Position numbers and translations under genes: made by a program | Notes under the pieces: generated by a model | The model's database searches: none | The model's input: the letters and a program-made list of their open reading frames with translations, nothing else | Told to the model about the DNA's origin: nothing | NCBI GenBank assembly: GCA_934086935.1 | Contig: CAKOIQ010000024.1 | Span: 1-9,267, forward strand | From: an uncultured Bacilli bacterium | GTDB lineage: Bacteria > Bacillota_I > Bacilli_A > RF39 > UBA660 | Reading direction: 5' to 3' | DNA length: 9,267 nucleotides | Shown here: positions 1 to 5,970 of the stretch, one piece after another | Numbering within the stretch: position 1 is the stretch's first letter | Layout: every line of letters starts with the position of its first letter

Positions 1-569
1 CATTATTATCCTCATACGCAATTAAAAATAACATTTACAAGGAAATAACCGGGACAAAAGAAATAACCGTTAAAAGCAATATAAAGACCTATTTATGGCA
101 CAATAAAAATAGACTATTAAAAGAATATAAATATTGTACCGGAGGAAAAACCGGTTTTACCGAAAAAGCCCGAAGAACCCTTGTTACAAATGCATCAAAA
201 AACAATGTAAATTTAACAGTCGTAACCTTTAATGATGGTAATGACTTTAATGATCATAAAGAATTATACGAAAAATATTTAAAAAAACTTAAAAACTATA
301 AAATAGTTAAAAAAGGTAAAATCAAAACTAACATAAATAATACCTACATAGAAGAATCATTTAATATGTCCTTAACTAAAGAAGAAAGAAAAAATATTAA
401 AGTAAACATCAATTATTATGACACTAACGTTACAAATATTATTGGTAATTTAACAGTTACATTAAATAATCATGAATATTTTAAAACCAATATTATCAAA
501 AAAGAAAATGTTAAACCAAAAGAAACATTTTTCCAAAAACTAAAAAGAAAGATTTTAAATTTATGGTAG
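1..569 (+). CDS. D-alanyl-D-alanine carboxypeptidase (DacB/DacF-type, S11 family), 3' part
   Basis: This is the C-terminal 188 residues of a gene that begins before the window; the frame is open from base 3 and ends at TAG 567-569. S11 carboxypeptidases remove the terminal D-alanine from peptidoglycan stem peptides outside the membrane, and spore-formers use DacB/DacF to set cortex cross-linking. The diagnostic third active-site motif is visible at bases 141-170, reading GGKTGFTEKA, where KTG is the conserved triad. The upstream SxxK and SxN motifs lie outside the window. About 120 further residues follow, as expected for the beta-rich C-terminal domain. The last 13 residues (FFQKLKRKILNLW) are basic and amphipathic, which suits the membrane-binding tail of this family. 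The stop overlaps the start of spmA by 7 bases, so the two are probably translationally coupled. DacB rather than DacF is suggested only by the spmA neighbour, so no symbol is given. Confidence 0.9.
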   Translation, partial: LLSSYAIKNNIYKEITGTKEITVKSNIKTYLWHNKNRLLKEYKYCTGGKTGFTEKARRTLVTNASKNNVNLTVVTFNDGNDFNDHKELYEKYLKKLKNYKIVKKGKIKTNINNTYIEESFNMSLTKEERKNIKVNINYYDTNVTNIIGNLTVTLNNHEYFKTNIIKKENVKPKETFFQKLKRKILNLW

Positions 570-1147
570 ATCATATTTGGGGAATATTTATTATTATCGG
601 TATTATCTATAGTTTTATAACTGGTAACATAAGCGAAATAAATACTGAAATTATTAATGCAGGTACAGATTCTATAAATCTTATTTTAAGTTTATTACCA
701 TTATTAATTATTTGGATGGGACTTATGCAAATTGCCGAAAAAAGTGGATTAATTCAAAAAATTGCCAAATTAATGACTCCTTTATTATCAAAAATATTTC
801 CAACAATTCCCAAAAATCATGAGTCTATTGGCTACATTGCTAGTAATATTGCTGTAAATATGGCTGGTCTTGGAAGTGCTGCGACACCATTTGGTCTAAA
901 AGCTATGGAAAAGTTACAAGAATTAAATGATAATAAAAAAAGAGCATCTACTCCCATGATAACTTTTTTAGTCTTAAACACTGCTGGTGTAACCATTGTT
1001 CCCACTACAATCATCGCACTAAGACATGCTGCTGGAAGTTTAAATCCTACATCAGTTTTACCAACCTGTATCCTTGCCACAACAGCCTCAACAATTGCTG
1101 GTTTAACTCTTGATTACTTTATAAGGAGAAAAAATGGAAACAAGTAG
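563..1147 (+). CDS. spmA: Spore maturation protein A
   Basis: The protein has 194 residues, close to the roughly 196 of B. subtilis SpmA. It is an integral membrane protein of the nucleoside-recognition (Gate) family. With SpmB it is needed for proper dehydration of the spore core and full heat resistance in Bacillus and Clostridium; its transported substrate is not established. Seen here are a short N-terminus leading into a hydrophobic helix (residues 5-18), a second at about 38-58 (NLILSLLPLLIIWMGLMQIA), a Gly/Ala-rich segment with NMAGLGSAATPFGLKAM at about 98-114, and a final hydrophobic stretch at about 158-187. The start at 563 sits inside the carboxypeptidase gene (ATGGTAG overlap) without a strong Shine-Dalgarno, which implies reinitiation by ribosomes finishing the upstream gene. 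Its 3' end contains the ribosome site of spmB. Family members also occur in non-spore-formers, so the gene alone does not prove sporulation. Confidence 0.93.
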   Translation: MVDHIWGIFIIIGIIYSFITGNISEINTEIINAGTDSINLILSLLPLLIIWMGLMQIAEKSGLIQKIAKLMTPLLSKIFPTIPKNHESIGYIASNIAVNMAGLGSAATPFGLKAMEKLQELNDNKKRASTPMITFLVLNTAGVTIVPTTIIALRHAAGSLNPTSVLPTCILATTASTIAGLTLDYFIRRKNGNK

Positions 1148-1652
1148 TTTTATTATTTTACCAATTATTGTTTTAACAATAATAATCTATGGATTTAAAC
1201 ATAAAATAAATATCTATGATGAATTTCTAATTGGTGCTAAAGAAGGTATAATAACTACTTTTAAAATAATCCCTAATTTAGTAGCCATGATTTTTGCAGT
1301 TAATATTCTAGTTAAAAGTAATATTATAAGTGATATATTTTCATTTTTAACTCCATATTTAACAAAATTTAATTTAACAAGTGACATAATTCCAATGTGT
1401 TTTCTAAGAAGTGTTTCTGGTAATAGTACTTTAGCCTTAATGGTTAATATTTTTAATAAATATGGACCTGATTCTACAATGGGACTTTTAGCTAGTACCA
1501 TTCAAGGATCATCAGATACAACCCTTTATGTAATTGCTCTATACTTTGGAAGTGTTGGAGTAACTAAAAGTAGATATGCACTTCCAGCTGGATTATTTGC
1601 TGATTTATTTGGCATAATTGCTTCATTTATTTTAATCTATTTATTTTTCTAA
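1134..1652 (+). CDS. spmB: Spore maturation protein B
   Basis: The protein has 172 residues (B. subtilis SpmB has about 178) and is the partner of SpmA in the same Gate/nucleoside-recognition family. The two are thought to act together in the membrane during spore core dehydration. Visible hallmarks are the N-terminal hydrophobic helix (about 5-20), the segment EFLIGAKEGIITTFKIIPNL near residues 30-49, the central FLRSVSGNSTLALM near 89-102, and GLLASTIQGSSDTTLYVIALYFGSVG at about 117-142, the typical Gly-Ser-Asp-Thr signature of this half. A last helix follows at about 150-171. ATG 1134 is preceded by AAGGAG at 1123-1128 with good spacing, all within the last codons of spmA; the genes overlap by 14 bases. 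The stop codon at 1650-1652 runs into the 5' arm of the hairpin that precedes rluB, so transcription of the dacB-spmA-spmB unit may partly end there. Confidence 0.93.
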   Translation: METSSFIILPIIVLTIIIYGFKHKINIYDEFLIGAKEGIITTFKIIPNLVAMIFAVNILVKSNIISDIFSFLTPYLTKFNLTSDIIPMCFLRSVSGNSTLALMVNIFNKYGPDSTMGLLASTIQGSSDTTLYVIALYFGSVGVTKSRYALPAGLFADLFGIIASFILIYLFF

Positions 1653-1693
1653 AATCACCTAAAATATGTTAAAATATTAATAGGTGATTTTTT
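1651..1693 (+). terminator. Hairpin terminator merged with the rluB ribosome site
   Basis: Bases 1651-1661 (AAAATCACCTA) and 1681-1691 (TAGGTGATTTT) are perfect reverse complements: an 11-bp stem around a 19-base loop. The 3' arm leads into a T-run that ends directly at the rluB ATG (1694). The arm therefore serves as the U-rich tail of a terminator for spmB and also contains the AGGTGA ribosome site for rluB. In read-through RNA from spmB the stem would hide that ribosome site. In RNA starting at the promoter in the loop the 5' arm is absent and the site is free. The stem is A+T-rich and the loop long, so termination strength is uncertain. Confidence 0.6.
1667..1675 (+). promoter_or_regulatory. 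Extended -10 promoter element for rluB, inside the hairpin loop
   Basis: TGTTAAAAT at 1667-1675 matches the extended -10 form TGnTATAAT with one mismatch in the hexamer (TAAAAT). No convincing -35 box lies 16-18 bases upstream, which extended -10 promoters can tolerate. Transcription would start near 1682, just before or within the AGGTGA ribosome site, giving a very short leader. Confidence 0.45.
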
Positions 1694-2407
1694 ATGGAAA
1701 GATTGCAAAAAGTAATCGCACAATCAGGATATTGTTCAAGAAGAAAAGCAGAAGAATATATAAAACAAGGTAAAGTATATGTTAATGGTGAAAAAGTAAC
1801 TGAATTAGGAACCAAAGTAAATGCAAATGATGACATCGTCGTTAATAAAGTTCATTTATCAAAAGAAGAAAATGTTTACTATTTATTAAATAAACCCCGA
1901 AGCATAATTTGCTCAGTTAAAGATGAACATGATCGTAAAACTATCGTTGATTTAATCGCAACAGACAAAAGAATATATCCAGTAGGTAGATTAGATTATG
2001 ATACTACTGGTCTAATAATTCTAACTAACGATGGTAACCTAGCCAATACTCTAATGCACCCAACAAATGCTGTACCTAAAAAATATATCGCAAAATTAAA
2101 TAAATGCATGGCAATAACCGACTATAAAAGATTAAAAGAAGGAATTGAAATAGATGGTATTAAATGTATTCCTACCAGAGTAAAAATAAAGAAAAATGAT
2201 ACAGAAAAAGATTATTCAATCATTGAAATAACTATTGTTGAAGGAAGAAATCATATTATTAAAAGAATATTTAATAAACTTGGATACCTAGTAGATAAAT
2301 TATCTAGAGTAGAGTATGCTTTCTTAAGTACTGATAATTTAAAAAGTGGAGATTACCGTAAATTAACTCCAAAGGAAGTAAAAAAATTATATGAATATCA
2401 TAGTTAA
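1694..2407 (+). CDS. rluB: 23S rRNA pseudouridine synthase RluB (RsuA/RluB family)
   Basis: The 237-residue cytoplasmic enzyme isomerises a uridine of 23S rRNA (position 2605 in E. coli numbering for RluB) to pseudouridine near the peptidyl-transferase centre. An N-terminal S4 RNA-binding domain occupies residues 1-58 (MERLQKVIAQSGYCSRRKAE, then GKVYVNGEKV). The RsuA-type catalytic domain follows: YYLLNKPRSIICS at 62-74, the signature GRLDYDTTGLIIL at 98-110 with Asp101 as the expected catalytic aspartate, and EGRNHIIKRIFNKLGY near 190-205 as the RNA-binding EGRNxQxRRM-like motif. Length and domain order are normal. The start is fixed by AGGTGA at 1682-1687. The gene sits after spmB, as in B. 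subtilis, and overlaps rlmD by 17 bases, making a two-gene rRNA-modification unit with its own likely promoter. RluB is preferred over RsuA or RluF because of the dacB-spmAB context. Confidence 0.92.
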   Translation: MERLQKVIAQSGYCSRRKAEEYIKQGKVYVNGEKVTELGTKVNANDDIVVNKVHLSKEENVYYLLNKPRSIICSVKDEHDRKTIVDLIATDKRIYPVGRLDYDTTGLIILTNDGNLANTLMHPTNAVPKKYIAKLNKCMAITDYKRLKEGIEIDGIKCIPTRVKIKKNDTEKDYSIIEITIVEGRNHIIKRIFNKLGYLVDKLSRVEYAFLSTDNLKSGDYRKLTPKEVKKLYEYHS

Positions 2408-3578
2408 AATTGAATCATATGATCATCAAGGAAGAGGAATATCTCACTATAATAATAAAGTAATATTTATACCTAATGCTTTATTAAATGAAGAACTAGA
2501 AGTAAAAATAATTGAAGAAAAAAAGAATTATTTAATTGGAAATATAACTAAAATAATTACTCCATCACCATTAAGAATAATTCCTAAATGTCCATACTAT
2601 GATAGATGTGGTGGTTGTAACTTCTTGCATATCAATCATCAAGAAGAACTAAATATAAAAAAAAATATCTTAATTAATATTTTTAATAAATATGCTAAAC
2701 TAACTATTAATCCCCTAATAATAAACTCACCTAAAGAGTTTAATTATCGTAATAAGATTGAATTAAAAATAGCTAATTATAATTGGGGTTATTATAATGA
2801 AAAAACTCATAATATTGTTGAAATAGATAATTGCTTATTAGCCAAAGAATCCATAAATAAAATTATTTCATCAAAAGAACTATTTGAAATTAAAAATGGA
2901 GACATAATCATAAGATCAAACTATAATAATGAAATATTAATTAAAATAAATACTAAAGATTCCTATAAAATAGATATAGATACTCTAACTCAAAATAATA
3001 AAATAGTAGGTATCATAGTTAATAACAAAATAATCTATGGAGAAGATAATTATATAGAAATAATAGATAAATATTTATATAAAGTAAATATTAATTCATT
3101 CTTTCAAATAAATCTAGACATCTTAAAAGAAGTATTTAAAATCATATCAAAAGAAAAATATGGGCATGTTGTAGATTTATATTGTGGAGTAGGAACTCTA
3201 GGTATCCCTATGCAAAAAGATAAATTATATGGTATCGAAATAGTTCCAGAAGCAATTAAAGATGCTATAACTAACTCTAAAATGAATAAACAAAATAATT
3301 ATTATCTTCTAGGTGATTCAACAAACATTAACAAAATAAAAGATAAAATAGATTGTATTATTGTAGATCCTCCAAGAAGTGGACTAAATGATGAAACATT
3401 ATCTTCATTATTAAACTACAAACCTCAAAATCTAATTTATATGAGCTGCAATCCCTTAACTCTAGCTAGAGATATTAATAATCTAAAAGAATATTATAAC
3501 CTAAAAGAAATATATCTTTTAGACATGTTTCCAAGAACTAAACACATGGAAACAATATGTATTTTAAAAAGAAACTAA
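2391..3578 (+). CDS. rlmD: 23S rRNA (uracil-5-)-methyltransferase, RlmD/RlmCD type
   Basis: The 395-residue S-adenosylmethionine enzyme makes 5-methyluridine in 23S rRNA; Gram-positive relatives (RlmCD) can modify both U747 and U1939 (E. coli numbering). A TRAM RNA-binding domain covers residues 1-57. An iron-sulfur cluster site follows with Cys67, Cys73 and Cys76 (CPYYDRCGGC) and the fourth ligand probably Cys148. The SAM-binding loop is DLYCGVGTLG at 262-271, then VDPPRSG at 325-331. The catalytic nucleophile is Cys353 in MSCNPLTLARD and the general base is Glu387 in HMETIC. All key residues are present. ATG 2391 lies inside the end of rluB, and the TRAM domain begins at once, so this start is right. 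The nearest Shine-Dalgarno-like sequence (AAAGGAAG, 2371-2378) is about 12 bases upstream, longer than ideal, so coupling with rluB is likely. Specificity for one or both uridines cannot be read from the sequence. Confidence 0.92.
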   Translation: MNIIVKIESYDHQGRGISHYNNKVIFIPNALLNEELEVKIIEEKKNYLIGNITKIITPSPLRIIPKCPYYDRCGGCNFLHINHQEELNIKKNILINIFNKYAKLTINPLIINSPKEFNYRNKIELKIANYNWGYYNEKTHNIVEIDNCLLAKESINKIISSKELFEIKNGDIIIRSNYNNEILIKINTKDSYKIDIDTLTQNNKIVGIIVNNKIIYGEDNYIEIIDKYLYKVNINSFFQINLDILKEVFKIISKEKYGHVVDLYCGVGTLGIPMQKDKLYGIEIVPEAIKDAITNSKMNKQNNYYLLGDSTNINKIKDKIDCIIVDPPRSGLNDETLSSLLNYKPQNLIYMSCNPLTLARDINNLKEYYNLKEIYLLDMFPRTKHMETICILKRN

Positions 3579-3582
3579 CTTT

Positions 3583-3612
3583 CTTTCATTGTTCACAATT
3601 ATTTATTATAAT
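3583..3612 (+). promoter_or_regulatory. Putative promoter for the leader/ORF6N region
   Basis: A perfect -10 hexamer TATAAT lies at 3607-3612. The best -35 candidate is CTTTCA at 3583-3588 (three of six matches) with an 18-base spacer. TTCACA at 3592-3597 resembles TTGACA better but is only 9 bases from the -10 and is not usable with it. Predicted transcription starts near 3619, giving an untranslated leader of about 138 bases before the ORF6N gene. It is also the first promoter-like signal after the rluB-rlmD unit. Confidence 0.5.
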
Positions 3613-3618
3613 AAAAAT

Positions 3619-3737
3619 GCTTTAATTAGGTTGCTAAAAATTAATATGACAATTAGAACGACTAGGGTTTATAAGATTAAGCAACTGAGCTTATATGCAT
3701 ATATGCGGAGATATACTTTTAAGTATGTCTCTTTTTT
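3619..3737 (+). promoter_or_regulatory. Candidate structured leader or small RNA upstream of the ORF6N gene
   Basis: From the predicted transcription start to the terminator T-run, this stretch is richer in G and C than typical gaps of the window. Several pairings can be drawn. GTTGCT 3630-3635 pairs with AGCAAC 3680-3685. TAAGC 3678-3682 pairs with GCTTA 3689-3693. TATAAG 3670-3675 pairs with CTTATA 3690-3695. The last two compete with the first, as expected if the RNA can switch folds. A 12-bp palindrome (TATATGCATATA, 3693-3704) precedes the terminator and could instead be a protein operator. I do not recognise a known RNA family. Either attenuation of the downstream gene or an independent RNA of about 115-120 bases fits. 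Confidence 0.4.
3708..3737 (+). terminator. Intrinsic terminator 19 bases before the ORF6N start
   Basis: GAGATATAC (3708-3716) pairs with GTATGTCTC (3723-3731): nine pairs including one G-U, a six-base loop TTTTAA that may close by two more A-T pairs, then six T at 3732-3737. This is a textbook rho-independent terminator. It lies between the only visible promoter and the start codon at 3757, so it either attenuates the ORF6N gene or ends a separate small transcript. Confidence 0.75.
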
Positions 3738-3756
3738 ATTTTAGAAAGGAAAAATT

Positions 3757-4614
3757 ATGAATGAATTACAAGAAGAAAAACAAATAAATAATATAATTTA
3801 TGATATAAGAGGAATAGAAGTTATGTTAGATTCTGATTTAGCAAAATTATATGAATGTGCTAATGGGACCAAAACTATTAATCAAGCTGTAAAAAGACAT
3901 ATCAAAAAATTTCCAGAAAGATATATGTTTCAATTAACTAAAGAAGAATATATTAAGTTAAGGTCACAATCTGGGACCTTAGAAGTTGACGGAGTAGGGA
4001 AACATAGTAAATATTTACCTCATGTATTTACTGAACAAGGTGTTGCTATGCTAGCTACAGTTCTTCATACAAAAGTTGCTGATGAAGTAAGCATGAAAAT
4101 TATAGATGCTTTTGTTTACATGCGAAAATATTTATCAACCAATAATAAAAATAATATTTTAGTAAATCATGAAGAAAGAATATTAAAATTAGAAGAGTCA
4201 CTTAATAAATTTTCTAGTAAACAAAGTTCAATAATATATGAAGGAAAAATATATGATGCAAATAGTATCCTACTAGATATTTTAAATGATGCAAACGAAG
4301 AAATAATAATTATTGATAACTACATAAACAAAGAATTATTAGACCTATTAAAAGACATAAATACTAAAATAATAATGATATCTAAAAACTTTAATGAAGA
4401 ATTAATAAAAAAATATAAATCTCAATATAAAAATATATATTTCATAGATAATAATCCATTTCATGATAGATATATCATAATAGATAAAAAAGAAGTGTAC
4501 ATAAGTGGAATGTCCCTAAAAGATATCGGTAAAAAATATAGTTATATCAATAAAATAAATGAAGAAATTTTTATCAAAGAATTACTAAAAAGAATAAATG
4601 ATGTGATACAATAA
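3757..4614 (+). CDS. ORF6N-domain DNA-binding protein with C-terminal PLD-like domain
   Basis: The 285-residue protein has two parts. Residues about 12-125 are an ORF6N domain, the KilA-N/Bro-type DNA-binding module of phage antirepressors and many chromosomal proteins. Recognisable segments are IRGIEVMLDSDLAKLY (18-32), INQAVKRHIKKFPERYMFQLT (41-61) and HVFTEQGVAMLATVL (89-103). A short helical, probably coiled-coil linker (about 136-152) follows. Residues about 160-285 resemble a phospholipase-D/nuclease half-domain: FHDRYIIID at 235-243 gives His236-x-Arg238-x4-Asp243, a variant of HxKx4D with Arg for Lys, then SGMSLKD at 250-256 where PLD enzymes have GSxN. Only one such half-motif is present, so activity would need a dimer, or the domain only binds. 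ATG 3757 has AAAGGA six bases upstream. It follows a terminator-containing leader and precedes a phosphatase gene by 21 bases. Such proteins occur in prophages and as solitary genes; no other phage gene is visible here. The biological role is not established. Confidence 0.85.
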   Translation: MNELQEEKQINNIIYDIRGIEVMLDSDLAKLYECANGTKTINQAVKRHIKKFPERYMFQLTKEEYIKLRSQSGTLEVDGVGKHSKYLPHVFTEQGVAMLATVLHTKVADEVSMKIIDAFVYMRKYLSTNNKNNILVNHEERILKLEESLNKFSSKQSSIIYEGKIYDANSILLDILNDANEEIIIIDNYINKELLDLLKDINTKIIMISKNFNEELIKKYKSQYKNIYFIDNNPFHDRYIIIDKKEVYISGMSLKDIGKKYSYINKINEEIFIKELLKRINDVIQ

Positions 4615-4635
4615 AAATATAGAAAAGAGGCTAAT

Positions 4636-5265
4636 ATGAAAACAATATATTTAATTAGACATTCAGCACCATTTATTGAAATTGACAATTATAGTGATTA
4701 CAAAAATGTTTCTTGGGATGACTATAACAGAAATATGATTTTATCAAGTGAAGGTGAGGAAAAAGCTAAAAGTTTGTGTGATATATCTGAACTTAATAAT
4801 ATTGATGCAATTTATTCAAGTGATTCTTATAGAGCAATTGGTACAGCCAAATATCTAGCAGAAAAGAATAATTTAAAAATTAAGTTAGACAAAAGAATAG
4901 ATGAAAGAAAACTAGGCTGTGATAAAGTATCAGAATTACCAGATAATTTTTCAGCTAATTCATTTATAAATAAAGATTTAAAATTTAAAACCGGAGAATC
5001 ATTAAATGATGTGGATAAACGTTTCCAAGAATTTTTAAATGAAATGCTAAATGGAAAAGATCACAAAATAGTTTTAGTTATTCATGGAATGATTTTAATG
5101 TCTTATCTACAAACAATGTGTAATTTTGAATTTAATGGTAATACTTTTAATATTACATTTAATAATAAAGAAGTAATAAATAGAAGATTCAATAACCCCG
5201 ATGTATTTAAAATAGATTATGACGATAGTAATCAAGTAATCGATATTACAAATATTGAAATTTAA
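4636..5265 (+). CDS. Histidine phosphatase superfamily protein (branch 1, phosphoglycerate-mutase-like)
   Basis: The 209-residue cytoplasmic protein has the features of the phosphohistidine phosphatases, which pass phosphate through a histidine intermediate. The N-terminal motif IYLIRHSAP places Arg8 and the nucleophile His9, with Ser where most members have Gly (RHG). Arg66 in YSSDSYRAIGTA, Glu90 in IDERKLG (acid/base position) and the second catalytic His150 in LVIHGMIL complete the active site; TGESLNDVDKRF at 119-130 is also typical. The substrate cannot be inferred: family members act on sugar phosphates, nucleotides, cofactor intermediates or phosphoproteins. It starts at ATG 4636 with AAGAGG five bases upstream, 21 bases after the ORF6N gene and probably on its transcript. 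Whether the two work together is unknown. A weak A+T-rich hairpin follows its stop. Confidence 0.85.
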   Translation: MKTIYLIRHSAPFIEIDNYSDYKNVSWDDYNRNMILSSEGEEKAKSLCDISELNNIDAIYSSDSYRAIGTAKYLAEKNNLKIKLDKRIDERKLGCDKVSELPDNFSANSFINKDLKFKTGESLNDVDKRFQEFLNEMLNGKDHKIVLVIHGMILMSYLQTMCNFEFNGNTFNITFNNKEVINRRFNNPDVFKIDYDDSNQVIDITNIEI

Positions 5266-5285
5266 ATTAAAAATCTTCAATATTT
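5250..5285 (+). terminator. Weak A+T-rich hairpin at the phosphatase 3' end
   Basis: AAATATTGAA (5250-5259) and TTCAATATTT (5276-5285) are perfect 10-base reverse complements separated by a 16-base loop that contains the phosphatase stop codon. The stem has only one G-C pair, and the bases after it (ATTGTTTGTT) are T-rich but not a clean run. It may end the ORF6N-phosphatase transcript or protect its 3' end; chance is possible at this base composition. Confidence 0.3.
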
Positions 5286-5350
5286 ATTGTTTGTTAAAAA
5301 AAATTGCGCTACTTCCAAAGTAATTTTATAGATAATTTTTGTTAAAAATA

Positions 5351-5371
5351 TATAATTAAAATAGTTAGGAG
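5351..5371 (+). promoter_or_regulatory. Putative -10 box and ribosome site for the XRE-ABC operon
   Basis: TATAAT at 5351-5356 is a perfect -10 hexamer, but no good -35 box lies 16-18 bases upstream; TTGTTA at 5339-5344 is too close. AGGAG at 5367-5371 is the ribosome site for ATG 5381. If the -10 is real, transcription would start near 5363, almost at the ribosome site. The preceding gap 5286-5350 holds no gene. Confidence 0.35.
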
Positions 5372-5380
5372 TAAATAAAA

Positions 5381-5950
5381 ATGATTGGCAAAAAAATATT
5401 AGAACTCAGAAAGAAAAACAATCTTAGTCAAGAAAAATTAGCAGAAAGTATAGGAGTTTCTAGACAAACTATTTCTAATTGGGAATTAGGTGAAACAAGC
5501 CCTGATTTAAAACAAGCTGGAGAGTTATCAAAAATCCTAAATATTTCATTAGATGAACTTGTTGGTAACGAAAATATTCTTCTGGAAAAAGTTACGAATA
5601 CCGAAATTAACTCTAACATTATTATTAAGCTAATTAAAATATCAGGAATCACCTTAGGATTAGTCTTGTTCTTTGTTTTGGCTATTGTTGTATTTGCAAT
5701 TTTATTTAAAAACTATTATACTGCCGAACCAACCGCAACGGGCATTGCAAGTACCTGTTATTATAATAATGAAATAATTACAATTAACGTAATGAAAGAT
5801 TTACAAAATCAAAAATTAACTATAGAACCCTCAAATTATGATTTTGCCAAAAAATTTGATACTTCAAAATATAATGATGAAAATAAATTGTTAATAGATA
5901 TAATTGAATATATTGAATCCAATGATGGAGTGTGTTCAAAAAAATATTAA
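5381..5950 (+). CDS. Membrane-anchored XRE-family transcriptional regulator
   Basis: The 189-residue protein begins with a Cro/C1-type helix-turn-helix at about 3-59 (ILELRKKNNLSQEKLAESIG, then SRQTISNWELGETSPDL), which binds DNA in the cytoplasm. After a short linker one transmembrane helix spans about 86-108 (hydrophobic, GLVLFFVLAIVVFAILF). The remaining 80 residues should lie outside the cell and include two cysteines, Cys126 and Cys185, that could pair. This helix-turn-helix / membrane / outer-tail layout suggests a one-component sensor passing an outside signal to DNA. ATG 5381 has AGGAG nine bases upstream. It is the first gene of a unit with an ABC transporter whose ATPase starts 20 bases downstream, so control of that transporter, and perhaps of itself, is the natural inference. 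The tail matches no domain I recognise, and the ligand is unknown. Confidence 0.85.
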   Translation: MIGKKILELRKKNNLSQEKLAESIGVSRQTISNWELGETSPDLKQAGELSKILNISLDELVGNENILLEKVTNTEINSNIIIKLIKISGITLGLVLFFVLAIVVFAILFKNYYTAEPTATGIASTCYYNNEIITINVMKDLQNQKLTIEPSNYDFAKKFDTSKYNDENKLLIDIIEYIESNDGVCSKKY

Positions 5951-5970
5951 TGTAAGAAAGGTAAATAACT

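Noticed and set aside
832..1080. Open frame of 82 codons on the minus strand inside spmA
   Set aside because: It lies wholly opposite a well-supported family gene, has no ribosome site and no recognisable motif; it is a shadow of spmA codon bias.
1214..1501. Open frame of 95 codons on the minus strand inside spmB
   Set aside because: It is fully covered by spmB, shows no family features and has no promoter or ribosome signal of its own.
3568..3586. AAAGAAA / TTTCTTT stem at the rlmD stop codon as a terminator
   Set aside because: Seven pairs with a single G-C and no T-run after it; too weak to claim in DNA this A+T-rich.
3757..5265. A prophage or integrated mobile element around the ORF6N gene
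   Set aside because: No integrase, transposase, structural phage gene, tRNA target or flanking direct repeat was seen; the ORF6N domain alone is not enough.
5428..5652. Open frame of 74 codons on the minus strand inside the XRE regulator
   Set aside because: It is opposite a clear helix-turn-helix coding region; no independent support.
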